Source: a virus. From it: a stretch of 64,000 nucleotides of DNA. This document shows positions 54,993 to 64,000 of the stretch, one piece after another. How positions within the stretch are numbered: position 1 is the first letter of the stretch; every line of letters begins with the position of its first letter. The notes beneath the pieces are model-generated. The model was not told where the DNA came from and searched no databases. It was given only the letters and a program-made list of their open reading frames with translations. The DNA lies in the IMG/VR virus record IMGVR_UViG_3300030333_006551, positions 1 to 64,000 of that record; one strand, given 5' to 3'. The position numbers and the translations under genes are program-made.

Positions 54993-55859
54993 ATGACTAG
55001 CACAAAGACAGCAGCACCATTTTATAAAGCATGGCCTGGAGGAGTAGATCAGACAACGCAGTCTCTTGCGACTTCTGGTGATACTTCGGGTCTTGGGGAT
55101 CTTTCTGGTCCTTGGTTTATTGAGACACAATCATTAAATTATAACTACTTACGAGTTCCTATTGGAAGTGTATCTTCTATGTCAGTAGGATTAAGCAGCA
55201 TAACTATGGAAGGAAAAATTGATAAAACTGTCCTTCTTATTATTGCTGATTGTAACTACACCGCAGTAAGCAGTAATACCTTTTTTGCAACTTCAAGCTT
55301 CCAGCAAGCGCAAGATTTTATTGTGCAATCCGTGAGTGCAGACGCTAACGGGGAAACATACGGAAGTTCACTAGCTGTGGGTGCTTTTGGTCCCAGGGGT
55401 CGTGTAATTACAGACCATCCATACTACTCAAGAAAGCCTTATGTGGAGGGTAGGGATATTATACAAACTCAAAGTTCTAGAGGAGCAATGAATTTTGTAG
55501 CCGTTTCTGTTTCCTCAAATAACGGAGTTTCAATCCCTGTTATTTTAAATGAGTATCAGTCACTAGAGGATCTTATGACGCCTGAACATGCACATTCTTG
55601 GAACACTATGATGGGCGCAAAAGGCACTCTTCTTGGTGTTGAATCACAACCTCAACTTGGTCTCAAGTTTGGTGGATATAGTGTACAGTTAGATACAATT
55701 GACGATGTTCGTGTTACAACAGATGAAATTGGAAGATTATTTAAAGATGGGCACTTAACAGATGGCGCAGGTAGACCAGCAGGTACTGAACATCATGGCG
55801 CTGGAATGCATAATGTTTCGGTTAATATGTATGATTATACACATCACAACTGGACATAA
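54993..55859 (+). CDS. Tandem structural paralogue 1
   Basis: 288 residues. SGPWFIETQSLNYNYLRVP, FATSSFQQAQDFIVQSVSAD, ETYGS and the ending THHNWT are shared with the three genes that follow. Beta-rich, Ser/Thr-rich, no membrane segment. Probably a virion surface protein (decoration, collar or fibre); four copies suggest a hetero-oligomer or antigenic variety. CTAAATAAAA (54963) and GGAG upstream. Confidence 0.75.
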   Translation: MTSTKTAAPFYKAWPGGVDQTTQSLATSGDTSGLGDLSGPWFIETQSLNYNYLRVPIGSVSSMSVGLSSITMEGKIDKTVLLIIADCNYTAVSSNTFFATSSFQQAQDFIVQSVSADANGETYGSSLAVGAFGPRGRVITDHPYYSRKPYVEGRDIIQTQSSRGAMNFVAVSVSSNNGVSIPVILNEYQSLEDLMTPEHAHSWNTMMGAKGTLLGVESQPQLGLKFGGYSVQLDTIDDVRVTTDEIGRLFKDGHLTDGAGRPAGTEHHGAGMHNVSVNMYDYTHHNWT

Positions 55860-55923
55860 TAATTTACACAAAATAAAGCTAGACAACACTAGATATATTA
55901 GGAGAACAATTTAGGAGACTTTC

Positions 55924-56766
55924 ATGGTATCACCACTAATTAGAACCTCAGCCCCTACAAACGCCACTGGAGCAGGTTTATTTATGAGTTCGGGCATTGG
56001 ACCTGTTTCTGGTGTTTCTGGCGTTGGAGCATTTTCAGGTCCTTTCCTTATTAAGGAGCAATCATTAAACTATGATTATGTTAGAGTTCCTTATGGTTAC
56101 TTAAGTAGCGTTGTTTTAAGTTTAAGCGGTTCAACCTGGACAGCAACTAATACAGGTTCTGTTCTTATGATTAGAGCTACCGCAAATGTAAATACAAGAA
56201 AAAGCTATGAGTGGTTTGAGACATCATCTTTTGTCCAAGGACAAAGATTCTCTATAGAAGCTGCAAGTGCGGATTCTCAAGGGAACACTTATTGTAACCA
56301 AACTCCATCCGATTGTGGGTTATCAGTGTTCTCCAGCACTTATGGTCCTGTTGGTAGAGTTTATACTAGCCAAAAATACTATAAGAGAGAGCCTTGGATT
56401 GAAGGGCAACACGAAGAATATGATGATACTGTTGTAGGTTATAATTATCAAGCTTACAATGATAATGAAGGCGTTCCTGTAGTAGGGAGTGTGAGAAATC
56501 CTGTAGATGCAGAATTTGTTTGGGGAGATTTTAAATCCACTTTTGCTACGGATACCATTGATGGAGAGTCAGGGTATACAGCACAGATGTGGACAGAAAT
56601 TGCATCTAAAACAGGCCCTTATTCCTACGGTCAGGATCTTGTAGATGATGTAATTTTAGGAACAGATGCAATTGGCGATGCTTTAAATTTAGGTGGATTG
56701 TTTTCTCAAACAGGTGAACAAGTCGCATTATTCAATTATCGTTGGTTACGACACGATTGGACTTAA
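55924..56766 (+). CDS. Tandem structural paralogue 2
   Basis: 280 residues. GPVSGVSGVGAFSGPFLIKE, YVRVPYG, WFETSSFVQGQRFSIEAASA and RHDWT at the end. Closer in the N terminus to copies 3 and 4 (GPVSGVS) than to copy 1. Confidence 0.75.
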   Translation: MVSPLIRTSAPTNATGAGLFMSSGIGPVSGVSGVGAFSGPFLIKEQSLNYDYVRVPYGYLSSVVLSLSGSTWTATNTGSVLMIRATANVNTRKSYEWFETSSFVQGQRFSIEAASADSQGNTYCNQTPSDCGLSVFSSTYGPVGRVYTSQKYYKREPWIEGQHEEYDDTVVGYNYQAYNDNEGVPVVGSVRNPVDAEFVWGDFKSTFATDTIDGESGYTAQMWTEIASKTGPYSYGQDLVDDVILGTDAIGDALNLGGLFSQTGEQVALFNYRWLRHDWT

Positions 56767-56778
56767 TAGGAGATTTAT

Positions 56779-57888
56779 ATGGCAACATTAGTTAGAACAC
56801 CTGTAGCAAAAAAAATAAACGCAGCGTTTTCCCCTGGATTTTTAACTTTTTCCAGTACAGGACCTGTCTCTGGTGTTTCTGCTGTTGGGTATTTTTCTGG
56901 TCCACACTATGTTGAGACACAAACTTTAGAGATTTCCTACAAAAGAGTACCACGATTTAAATTTGATCATGAAACTTTAAATTTAAGTTCAGTTACACTT
57001 TCTCCTCATTACTTGGGTACACATTTGTTACTAAAAATCAGACCCAGAGTAACAAAAGAAAAAGTTTATGATTGGTATGAAACTTCTTCTTATACACAGC
57101 CACAAAGATTTACGGTTTATTCAGTAAGTGCAGATGATCAGAGTGGTCAAACTTATGGAACTCCAGCCGCTGGGACACTTTCTGTTAAAGGAGATATATT
57201 AACAACTCAGCCTTGGTATTTTAGAAGACCATGGACAACTAAAGATGATACTGATAGTGCAACTTGGACAACTAACGGGGTCGTAACTCCCCAGAGATAT
57301 GCAGAAGCATTAAGACCCCATCCAAACCATCCAGGGTATACAGGACTTCCTGGAGTTACAAGTCCAGGCTACGCACTCCAAGCATTTAGCTATAGACCTT
57401 TTGCTAATGATATGACAACCGATTGCTATAAAGATGCTTTAATTGGTCCTGAGTACCCTAACTCTACGCATCCACCATTCTTTGATGTTGTCGGTTTAAC
57501 TAATGTTAATTTTTGGCATACTATTGCGGGTGAAACATTAGGAGACTCCGAAGTTCAAACCACATACGGCACTCCTACCAGGTCTGGGGATGACACATGT
57601 CTTCCTCCAGGTCAGATGGGGCCAACTTTTAGAGCGAATGCTATTGTAGATAACCATATGCTTGGTAATAAATTAGGAGCCTACAGTAGTGAACAAGATA
57701 ACACGGCAGATGTACAAATACTAGTTGACGGTATTGCTGATATTATTGCAAAACAATGGAATGATGGTTCTGTAGCTTTTGAATCTAATTACTTTGTTGG
57801 TCCTTTGTTACAACAACCTTACACTGGGCGTTGGCAAAGTTTAACAAATACTGAATATAGTAAATCAAGACATTATTGGGGTAATTAA
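56779..57888 (+). CDS. Tandem structural paralogue 3
   Basis: 369 residues, the longest copy, with an insertion after residue 165 (Pro/His/Gly-rich, e.g. HPNHPGYTGLPG). Shared core: GPVSGVSAVGYFSGPHYVET, YETSSYTQPQRFTVYSVSAD, YGTPAAGTLSVKG; ends RHYWGN. The variable insert could be the exposed part. Confidence 0.75.
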   Translation: MATLVRTPVAKKINAAFSPGFLTFSSTGPVSGVSAVGYFSGPHYVETQTLEISYKRVPRFKFDHETLNLSSVTLSPHYLGTHLLLKIRPRVTKEKVYDWYETSSYTQPQRFTVYSVSADDQSGQTYGTPAAGTLSVKGDILTTQPWYFRRPWTTKDDTDSATWTTNGVVTPQRYAEALRPHPNHPGYTGLPGVTSPGYALQAFSYRPFANDMTTDCYKDALIGPEYPNSTHPPFFDVVGLTNVNFWHTIAGETLGDSEVQTTYGTPTRSGDDTCLPPGQMGPTFRANAIVDNHMLGNKLGAYSSEQDNTADVQILVDGIADIIAKQWNDGSVAFESNYFVGPLLQQPYTGRWQSLTNTEYSKSRHYWGN

Positions 57889-57891
57889 ATT

Positions 57892-58878
57892 ATGGCAACA
57901 GTAGTAACAAGTCCCGTATCAAAAAAAATAAACACAGCGTTTTCACCTGGATATTTAAGTTTTTCTAGTACTGGTCCAGTATCAGGTGTTTCTAGTGTTG
58001 GGTATTTTTCTGGTCCACACTATGTAGAAACTCAAACATTGACATTTGCATATAAGCGAGTTCCTTACTTTAGATTAGTGGAAGGAAATGTAAGTCTAAG
58101 TAGTATGAATTCTGAGTTAGATTGGATGAACACCGTACTTCTTATTCAACTTGACAAGGTTCTCGTAACAAAAGAAAAGGTATACGACTGGTACGAAACT
58201 TCCTCATATATTCAACCCCAAAGATTTACACTATATTCTGTAAGTGCAGATGAAACGGGTCAAACTTATGGAACTCCAGCCGCTGGAACGATGAGTGTTC
58301 AAGGCATAGTTGATACCACACAACCTTATTATTACAGAAGACTTTGGGATGATAGCATTGATAATGAATCTGATATGGGTACTTTCCCCTTAATGGTAGA
58401 ATCTGGGGCGTTTGGAGGGTCACTAGAAGCCTATCAGGGTGATGGATATAATTACCTTATGGCAAATCACCTTAACTGTGGAGTTAGTGCATCACCCGAG
58501 CATCCAATGGATTGGATCAATATAAATGAGCCTCAATTTCGACATTCTATAACCCAATCACAAGGAAATATTAGCTTATTAGCTGCTAGTAACAAATGGA
58601 CTGGACATAGAAATTGCTTTGGAGATCATTTCCCTAACGGTGGATATATTCCTACAAATATAGGAATAACTACCGTTCTTGGTTTGAAACCAGGAACATA
58701 TTCCTCGGATCAAGATGACCCAGGGGATGTTCAGGTTTTAGTTGACAGTATCGGACAACAAATATCTGTTGATATAAGTCAAGGTGGTAATAGCATTGTT
58801 AGATTTGTCAGATCACCTGATGCATTAGGGGTTTGTAACCCTGAGTATGTTCCTGGAAGACATTACTGGGGTAACTAA
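57892..58878 (+). CDS. Tandem structural paralogue 4
   Basis: 328 residues, nearly identical to copy 3 over the first 45 residues (SPVSKKINTAFSPGYLSFSS) and to residue 150 in pattern; ends RHYWGN. The middle (residues 165-270) differs completely from copy 3, as expected for exchanged receptor or surface loops. Confidence 0.75.
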   Translation: MATVVTSPVSKKINTAFSPGYLSFSSTGPVSGVSSVGYFSGPHYVETQTLTFAYKRVPYFRLVEGNVSLSSMNSELDWMNTVLLIQLDKVLVTKEKVYDWYETSSYIQPQRFTLYSVSADETGQTYGTPAAGTMSVQGIVDTTQPYYYRRLWDDSIDNESDMGTFPLMVESGAFGGSLEAYQGDGYNYLMANHLNCGVSASPEHPMDWININEPQFRHSITQSQGNISLLAASNKWTGHRNCFGDHFPNGGYIPTNIGITTVLGLKPGTYSSDQDDPGDVQVLVDSIGQQISVDISQGGNSIVRFVRSPDALGVCNPEYVPGRHYWGN

Positions 58879-59035
58879 ACTGCGGCGAAGACTTCCCAGG
58901 AATAAAGATCCTCGGTACTGGGAAAAGCGTAATGCTTTTACGAAAAAACTCAAGCGAATTAGGATTGCTGAGTCGAAGAGAAAGTTAGGTAAGCACTTAA
59001 ATAGAGACAGGAAGCCTACCTTCTGTCATTTTTAG
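58847..59035 (+). CDS. Small basic protein (tentative)
   Basis: 62 residues, very basic (TKLRRRLPRNKDPRYWEKRN, then KKLKRIRIAESKRKLGKH). Overlaps paralogue 4 by 32 nt and the convergent glycosyltransferase by 39 nt. Composition fits a real DNA-binding or head protein, but there is no good RBS and no targeting signal. Confidence 0.4.
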   Translation: MFLEDITGVTKLRRRLPRNKDPRYWEKRNAFTKKLKRIRIAESKRKLGKHLNRDRKPTFCHF

Positions 59036-59686
59036 AAATGCTGCTCTATTTTGATGCCAAGAATCTCGCCCTGCTAACTCTCCTCTAGATTGATGTAGAA
59101 CTGTAATAGGTACAGTATAGTTTCTTAATCCTCTATTATGGGCTTTGTATGTGTATAAAATATCATAAAAATCCCATTCACCTATAAATCTTTTTGGTTT
59201 TTGTAACCCTATTAACTTTAGTGTTTTTGCAGTTGCTACCAGAAATAATCCATCCATAACAACTGCTTGCCCGTAATTACCATAAAAAGTGGCATCAGCG
59301 GAGGATATATCTTCCCCATGTAGTACATAACCAGTGTGTCTATGTTGTTGCCACAAAGATTGATCCCACCACACAGCGGTTTGTCCTAGTGTTTTTGTCC
59401 CTGCAACACCTAAAAAGCCAGTTTTGGGGTTTTTTAGGTTACTTTCGATTATCTCTTTAAATACTTGAGGACTTGTTGTTATTTTTATATCATCATGACA
59501 GAGTATAATAATATCAGAAGGATCAAGTTTCTCACTATGTAGCGCATTATCATATGCAGCAAAGATAGAGTCTTCGCCCACTAAGATTTTTACCTTTGTA
59601 TCAATACTAGATAAATAGGAGACTAATTCTTTTGTAGTGTCTGTTAAGTCACTAGATCTAGTACAAATAAAGGCGTAATACTGCAT
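58997..59686 (-). CDS. Glycosyltransferase, GT-A family, divergent from terminase
   Basis: 229 residues. YYAFICTRSSDLTD start; DPSDIIILCHDDIKI holds the metal-binding HDD at about residue 65; WDQSLWQQHRHTGYV and VMDGLFLVATAKTL follow, and FIGEWDFYDILYTYKAH, as in small GT2-like enzymes. Its start codon overlaps that of terminase on the other strand. TATTAT 5 nt upstream suggests a leaderless mRNA. Lone minus-strand gene in the virion region. Confidence 0.75.
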   Translation of the reverse strand: MQYYAFICTRSSDLTDTTKELVSYLSSIDTKVKILVGEDSIFAAYDNALHSEKLDPSDIIILCHDDIKITTSPQVFKEIIESNLKNPKTGFLGVAGTKTLGQTAVWWDQSLWQQHRHTGYVLHGEDISSADATFYGNYGQAVVMDGLFLVATAKTLKLIGLQKPKRFIGEWDFYDILYTYKAHNRGLRNYTVPITVLHQSRGELAGRDSWHQNRAAFLKMTEGRLPVSI

Positions 59687-61244
59687 GTCATATAATAGAA
59701 GCGAAGAAGAACTTTTACTAGAGGAATTTAATAAATGTAAAGAAGACCCCATTTATTTTATTTGTAACTATATAAAAGTTACACACCCTGTTCGTGGTTT
59801 AGTTCCTTTTGAATTATATCCATTCCAAAAGTTAATTTTACAGAATATAGAAAAACACAGATTTAATATTTTAAGAAAGTTTAGACAGGCAGGATGCACT
59901 ACTATTTCGGCTGCCTACTCTTTATGGATGGCAACCTTTCAGACACACAAATCAATTGTTATTTTGTCGGTAGGTGATACGGAATCCACAGAGGTTCTTG
60001 ATCGAATAAAGATTATGTATGAAGAGCTTCCTTTATTTTTACAAGCAGGAATTGTAGAAAGTAATAAACACACTTTAAAATTAAAGACACATTCAATAAT
60101 TAAGTCGAGGCCCTCAGGCAAACAGTCAGGACGATCACTTGCGGGATCGTTCTTGGTTATTGATGAAGCGGCATTCATTGAAAATATTGATTCTATTTGG
60201 GCTGCTGTGTACCCAATTATTTCAACGGGTGGAAGGGCCTTTGTTCTGTCTACAGTTAATGGCGTAGGTAATTGGTATTATGAAACATATAATGATGCCA
60301 TGGCAAAACGCAACTCATTCAATGCTATTGACATTAATTGGAAGCAACACCCTGAATATAGTCGAATTTTAGGGTATGACCATTTGTATGAAGCTATGGA
60401 GCGTCGGGATCCTCCTATGAATATTGATGATTGGGAGAAAGTCACACGATCAAATATGCCATTAAAAAAATGGCTGCAAGAGTATGAATGTGAGTTTTTA
60501 GGAACAGGAGATACATTTATTGAAGGTAGTATTCTTACATCATTACGAGATAATGTAAGCGAAGATTACTATAGAAAATATAACAACCGTATGCGTATCT
60601 GGCAGGATCCAGATCCTTCTTATGAGTACATTATAGGGGTTGATACCGCTTTAGGTCGAGAATTAGATTATTCAGCATTTCAAATTATGAATACTTATAA
60701 TGGCGAAGTTGTAGCTGAATTCTATAGTAATAAAACTCCAATCAATGAATTTTCAAAAATTTTAGCAACAGAAGGCATGCAATATAATACAGCGTTAATG
60801 GTTATAGAAAGAAATACCATAGGAAACAATGTTATTGATTGGCTATATAATCAATATGAGTATGAAAATCTATGGCATGACGAAAAAGGCCATCCAGGAT
60901 TTCAAGTAACTCTTAAAAATAGGGACCAGATTCTTGCTGAATTAGAAGAAGCCATCCGAACTAACATGATTAAAATTAACTCAGAAAGAACCCTAAAAGA
61001 GCTTAACTCTTTTGTACTAACTGAATCAGGTAAAGTTGCTGCTGAAAAAAATAGCCATGATGATCTAATTATGAGTTTAGCTTTAGCTGTTCATGGACTA
61101 AATATATATGTAGAACATTCGCATGTTGAATTTAGAAGAGAAAAACCGTTTAAAAAAGATCCCTTATTCCCTTCTAGTGGAAAAGGTAAATTTAGAACCT
61201 TTAATGGTATGACAGAGGAAGATATAAAATGGCTGATAAGCTAG
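59685..61244 (+). CDS. Terminase large subunit, gp17 type
   Basis: 519 residues. The ATPase half has RKFRQAGCTTISAAYSLW (Walker A-like) and SFLVIDEAAF (Walker B); STVNGVGNWY is the coupling motif. The nuclease half has IIGVDTALGRELDYSA (Asp), LMVIERNTIG (Glu) and NSHDDLIMSLAL (Asp pair). It pumps DNA into the head and cuts it. A little shorter than T4 gp17 (610). Confidence 0.95.
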   Translation: MSYNRSEEELLLEEFNKCKEDPIYFICNYIKVTHPVRGLVPFELYPFQKLILQNIEKHRFNILRKFRQAGCTTISAAYSLWMATFQTHKSIVILSVGDTESTEVLDRIKIMYEELPLFLQAGIVESNKHTLKLKTHSIIKSRPSGKQSGRSLAGSFLVIDEAAFIENIDSIWAAVYPIISTGGRAFVLSTVNGVGNWYYETYNDAMAKRNSFNAIDINWKQHPEYSRILGYDHLYEAMERRDPPMNIDDWEKVTRSNMPLKKWLQEYECEFLGTGDTFIEGSILTSLRDNVSEDYYRKYNNRMRIWQDPDPSYEYIIGVDTALGRELDYSAFQIMNTYNGEVVAEFYSNKTPINEFSKILATEGMQYNTALMVIERNTIGNNVIDWLYNQYEYENLWHDEKGHPGFQVTLKNRDQILAELEEAIRTNMIKINSERTLKELNSFVLTESGKVAAEKNSHDDLIMSLALAVHGLNIYVEHSHVEFRREKPFKKDPLFPSSGKGKFRTFNGMTEEDIKWLIS

Positions 61245-62998
61245 AAGAAGAACAACTTAATGAAACTGTAGGTGAAACCACATTTGATGTAGGTTCTGGG
61301 CGTGTAGGACCATATTTTTATCCTAGAGGATTTCTTGGGAAGTTTTTCGCAAGATTTTTTGCTACAAGAGCCCAGCCTGCTGTTGTAAAAGAACTTGAAT
61401 ATGACAAACCTTCAGCATCTAAAGGTGATACAATTATACATGATGCACCTGGACTTAAGCCACAACCTGGGGTGCCACTTGCAATCAGTAGGGCTACACC
61501 TGTATCACAAGAGGCAGAGTTAAACCGTAAAAAACGATATAAATCATATGAAAGTATGGATGAGTACCCTGAAGTAGGGTCAGCATTCGACATTTATGCT
61601 GATGATTGTACGCAAAGAAACACCAAAAATGAACGCTGGTCAATTAAATCGGATAGTCCTGAGGTAGTCCAGGAAGTAATGGAGTTATTTGATAGAATTA
61701 GACTAGATCGAGTGTATTGGGATGTTACCCGTAATGCGGTAAAATTTGGTGATTGCTTTTTAGAAACTATTGTGGATGAAAATAACTACACCGCAGGAGT
61801 TCAAAGAGTTAAAATTCTTAATCCTAATTTTATTGTAAGAGTAGAAGATAAATACGGCTATTTAAATAATTTTCTCCAAGAGATCCCAGAGAAATCTAGT
61901 TGGGAGGGTATGGTAAATAATTCGTATGAGTCTCAAAAAACCCAAAAATATATTGAGCTTGATAAGAACCAGATTGTTCATTTTAGATTATTTACTTCTG
62001 ATCCTAAATTTTATCCATACGGCAAATCTATAGCGTCTATGGCAATCCAAACCTTTAAGTCTCTTAAATTAATGGAAGATGCTATGCTTATTTACCGATT
62101 AGCACGGGCACCTGAAAGGCGAATTTTCTACATTGATGTAGGAAACTTACCCTCTGGTAAAGCAGAAATGTTTATTGAACGAGTTAAGGAGAAATTCAAA
62201 AAAGAAAAATACTTTAACCGTGGAGGCTTAGATGAGCGTTATAACCCATTAAGCGCAGATGAAGATTTCTTTGTTCCAGTAAAAGGGAATAACCAAGGAA
62301 CAAAAATTGAGACCCTACCTGGAGCGCAGAATTTGGGGGAAACTGGTGATGTTCAGTATTTCCGTGATAAGCTCTTAGCAGCCCTTAAAATACCTAAAGA
62401 TTTCGTTGTTGAAAAAGATAAGTCTCCTGAGCGAAAAGCTAATCTTTCTCAGTTAGATGTTAAATTTGCTAGAACAATTTCTAGAATTCAACATGCGATG
62501 GAATTGGGACTAGAGCAGATCGCTAGAACTCATTTAGGGTTTAAAGGATTTCCAGATAGCCTTGTTAAAGACCTTAGAATAGAATTACCTGATCCTTCTG
62601 ATATGTTTACTAAGAGGAAGTTGGAAATTGATGAAGCCAAACTTAGAATTATTCAAGGAGTAACTTCCACTGGTTTATTTCCTAAAGAGCATATCTATAA
62701 AGAATACTATGATATGAGTGAGGGAGAAATTAAATGGATCAAAAATCAGCTAAAACAAGAAGCAAAAGAAATGGCTGAACAGCAGGAAGAGATGAATACA
62801 ATTTCTCCTGGCGCAGGTGATCTCAATCAAGGGAACCAGCCAGCAGCAGTACAAAATACGCAACCTATGGCTGGTCCATCGGAAGATAAGATAGATTTGT
62901 CATCTATAAAAAAACGTCTAATCACTGAGAAAGGCGTAGACAGTGCAGAGGTAAAAACCATAAATCGCATCATAAAAAGATTAAACCAAAATAAGTGA
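61229..62998 (+). CDS. Portal vertex protein, gp20 type
   Basis: 589 residues. Portal core: EVGSAFDIYADDCTQRN, QIVHFRLFTSDPKFYPYGKS, RLARAPERRIFYIDVGNLP, KFKKEKYFN, and VEKDKSPERKANLSQLDVKF, typical of T4-type portals. The 12-subunit ring is the DNA gate and nucleates the prohead. Overlaps terminase by 16 nt; in T4 sheath and tube genes lie between the two. Confidence 0.93.
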   Translation: MADKLEEEQLNETVGETTFDVGSGRVGPYFYPRGFLGKFFARFFATRAQPAVVKELEYDKPSASKGDTIIHDAPGLKPQPGVPLAISRATPVSQEAELNRKKRYKSYESMDEYPEVGSAFDIYADDCTQRNTKNERWSIKSDSPEVVQEVMELFDRIRLDRVYWDVTRNAVKFGDCFLETIVDENNYTAGVQRVKILNPNFIVRVEDKYGYLNNFLQEIPEKSSWEGMVNNSYESQKTQKYIELDKNQIVHFRLFTSDPKFYPYGKSIASMAIQTFKSLKLMEDAMLIYRLARAPERRIFYIDVGNLPSGKAEMFIERVKEKFKKEKYFNRGGLDERYNPLSADEDFFVPVKGNNQGTKIETLPGAQNLGETGDVQYFRDKLLAALKIPKDFVVEKDKSPERKANLSQLDVKFARTISRIQHAMELGLEQIARTHLGFKGFPDSLVKDLRIELPDPSDMFTKRKLEIDEAKLRIIQGVTSTGLFPKEHIYKEYYDMSEGEIKWIKNQLKQEAKEMAEQQEEMNTISPGAGDLNQGNQPAAVQNTQPMAGPSEDKIDLSSIKKRLITEKGVDSAEVKTINRIIKRLNQNK

Positions 62999-63007
62999 TT
63001 TTTTCTG

Positions 63008-63015
63008 GTTTAAAT
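63008..63015 (+). promoter_or_regulatory. Candidate late -10 (GTTTAAATAAG)
   Basis: TTTAAATA, near the T4 late consensus TATAAATA, 41 nt upstream of the ATG at 63057; an alternative TATATAAC lies at 63021-63028. Both in the short gap after the portal gene. Confidence 0.35.
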
Positions 63016-63056
63016 AAGCATATATAACATAGTGCTTTACATTAAGGAAATTAATT

Positions 63057-64000
63057 ATGTTTGACCATATTTTTGAAAATCGCAATAAGAAGCTCGTTAA
63101 TATACTAAAGATAGCTGATTATTTAGGCAGATCTCTTAGAGAGAATATTGAAGTATTCTCTATTAACGACTCCACTCAGGAAGCTATCTTTATCACGGAA
63201 AGTGACAAAATCGTAAAAGGTAATTACGATTTCTCTCAGGGCATCTCTCTGCAAAACATTATAATTGAAGATTCAGATGTCTTCCTTGATGAAGAGCAGT
63301 TCGATACTTTTGTATCCTCAAAGGTTTCTAATTTTATTCAGAATATTTATGAAGAAGATTTCGCAGATGCAGATGATTCTTTTGATAATATTCTTAGCCT
63401 TTGGGAAAATAGAGCGAAATTCTTTAAAGTAAGAAATAATCTTCTTGAAAAAACTGCAAAGTTACATGAAAGACAAGGGATTATTCGTTCTGACAGCTAC
63501 CAAAAGCTAGTTGAGGTTGCTCCTTTAGTTGTTGAATTTTTAGCAGAAAATAGAGAAGCTATAGAAAGTATTCCTGAGGTTAGAAATTCAATTATTTTAT
63601 CAAACACTATATCTAAAGCCTTCGATTGCCCTAGAATTGAGTACGATAATTTACAAGAACAGCAAAGTTATGTTGTTGATGAAGGGCATCAAAAAAGTAT
63701 TTATGAGATGATTTGCAGTCAGGAGCTTGTTCGTAAAGAGTTGTACGAAACAAAGCAAAATTTCGCCTCAATCTGGGTTAATGAGGAAAAGATTTCGAAC
63801 TTAGCAGGGTGTATTTTTGATCCAAATGAAGAGACAATCGAAAAACATCTTGTAGAGGCCATAGAGCAGGTTCCATATTTGGCCTTAGCATCTAAAAAAG
63901 AGCTTAGAACTGTGATAATGAATAGTTTAGAGCTTAGAGAATCCTCTTTAGTTTCTAAAAAGGATCTAAACAGCTTTGTTTCTTACCTTTTTGAAGCTAA
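63057..64000 (+). CDS. Hypothetical head-region protein, 3' partial
   Basis: The frame is open for 314 codons to the right edge, so the end is missing. It starts MFDHIFENRNKKLVNILKIA behind AAGGAA. Long, acidic, helical, one possible zinc-free core; no protease or capsid motif seen. By position after the portal it could be a prohead core or scaffold-type protein, but T4 counterparts there (gp67, gp68) are much shorter. Confidence 0.7.
   Translation, partial: MFDHIFENRNKKLVNILKIADYLGRSLRENIEVFSINDSTQEAIFITESDKIVKGNYDFSQGISLQNIIIEDSDVFLDEEQFDTFVSSKVSNFIQNIYEEDFADADDSFDNILSLWENRAKFFKVRNNLLEKTAKLHERQGIIRSDSYQKLVEVAPLVVEFLAENREAIESIPEVRNSIILSNTISKAFDCPRIEYDNLQEQQSYVVDEGHQKSIYEMICSQELVRKELYETKQNFASIWVNEEKISNLAGCIFDPNEETIEKHLVEAIEQVPYLALASKKELRTVIMNSLELRESSLVSKKDLNSFVSYLFEA

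Overview
The window is one contiguous piece of a large tailed-phage genome of the T4 (myovirus) type. The evidence is a UvsX-type recombinase, a gp32-type single-strand binding protein, a DnaB/gp41-type helicase, a gp17-type large terminase next to a gp20-type portal, a short sigma-like protein, a four-tRNA cluster, and very dense gene packing with ATGA, TAATG and TGATG start/stop overlaps. Most of it is AT-rich. Several lipoprotein signals and a large set of lipopolysaccharide-type sugar genes suggest a Gram-negative host. The B12-dependent ribonucleotide reductase, Fe-S carrier and PanB genes resemble metabolic cargo of aquatic phages. The host itself cannot be read from the sequence.

Layout on the plus strand: 0-8.6 kb holds nucleotide and Fe-S genes (class II RNR, ferredoxin, A-type Fe-S carrier), two cysteine-rich proteins, then replication and recombination genes (helicase, metallopeptidase, UvsY-like, gp32-like), closed by a UUCG-loop terminator. 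8.6-24.7 kb is one long glycan cluster: glycosyltransferases, heptose kinase-like, epimerases, two radical SAM enzymes, PanB, a TPP enzyme, a ColD-like DegT protein and a cupin. 25-30 kb has UvsX, a DUF932 protein and a ClpA-like AAA+ protein. 30-31.3 kb is a tRNA and structured-RNA cluster. 31.3-41.3 kb is a long run of small genes: nuclease, dCMP deaminase, HAD and heptose nucleotidyltransferase genes, lipoproteins and a sigma-like factor.

41.7-47.4 kb is different. It is GC-richer and every gene is on the minus strand. Transcription units begin with near-consensus sigma70 promoters (TTGnnn, 16-17 bp, usually TGnTATAAT). In most of them the start codon lies 6-7 nt after the -10 box, which predicts leaderless mRNAs. 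Five copies of a conserved hairpin repeat lie at the 3' sides of these units. One unit carries an 81-nt RNA that looks like the tRNA-like domain of tmRNA without its tag-coding part.

47.6-64 kb is the virion region on the plus strand. It holds a family of small basic proteins that share an N-terminal T4-like capsid-targeting sequence with an (L/I)xE cleavage site, more cysteine-rich proteins, membrane proteins, four tandem paralogous structural proteins, terminase, portal and an unfinished gene at the right edge.

Together the left part supplies nucleotides, replication and surface sugars, the middle carries small host-takeover genes and RNAs, and the right part builds the head and loads it with DNA and, by inference, with internal proteins.
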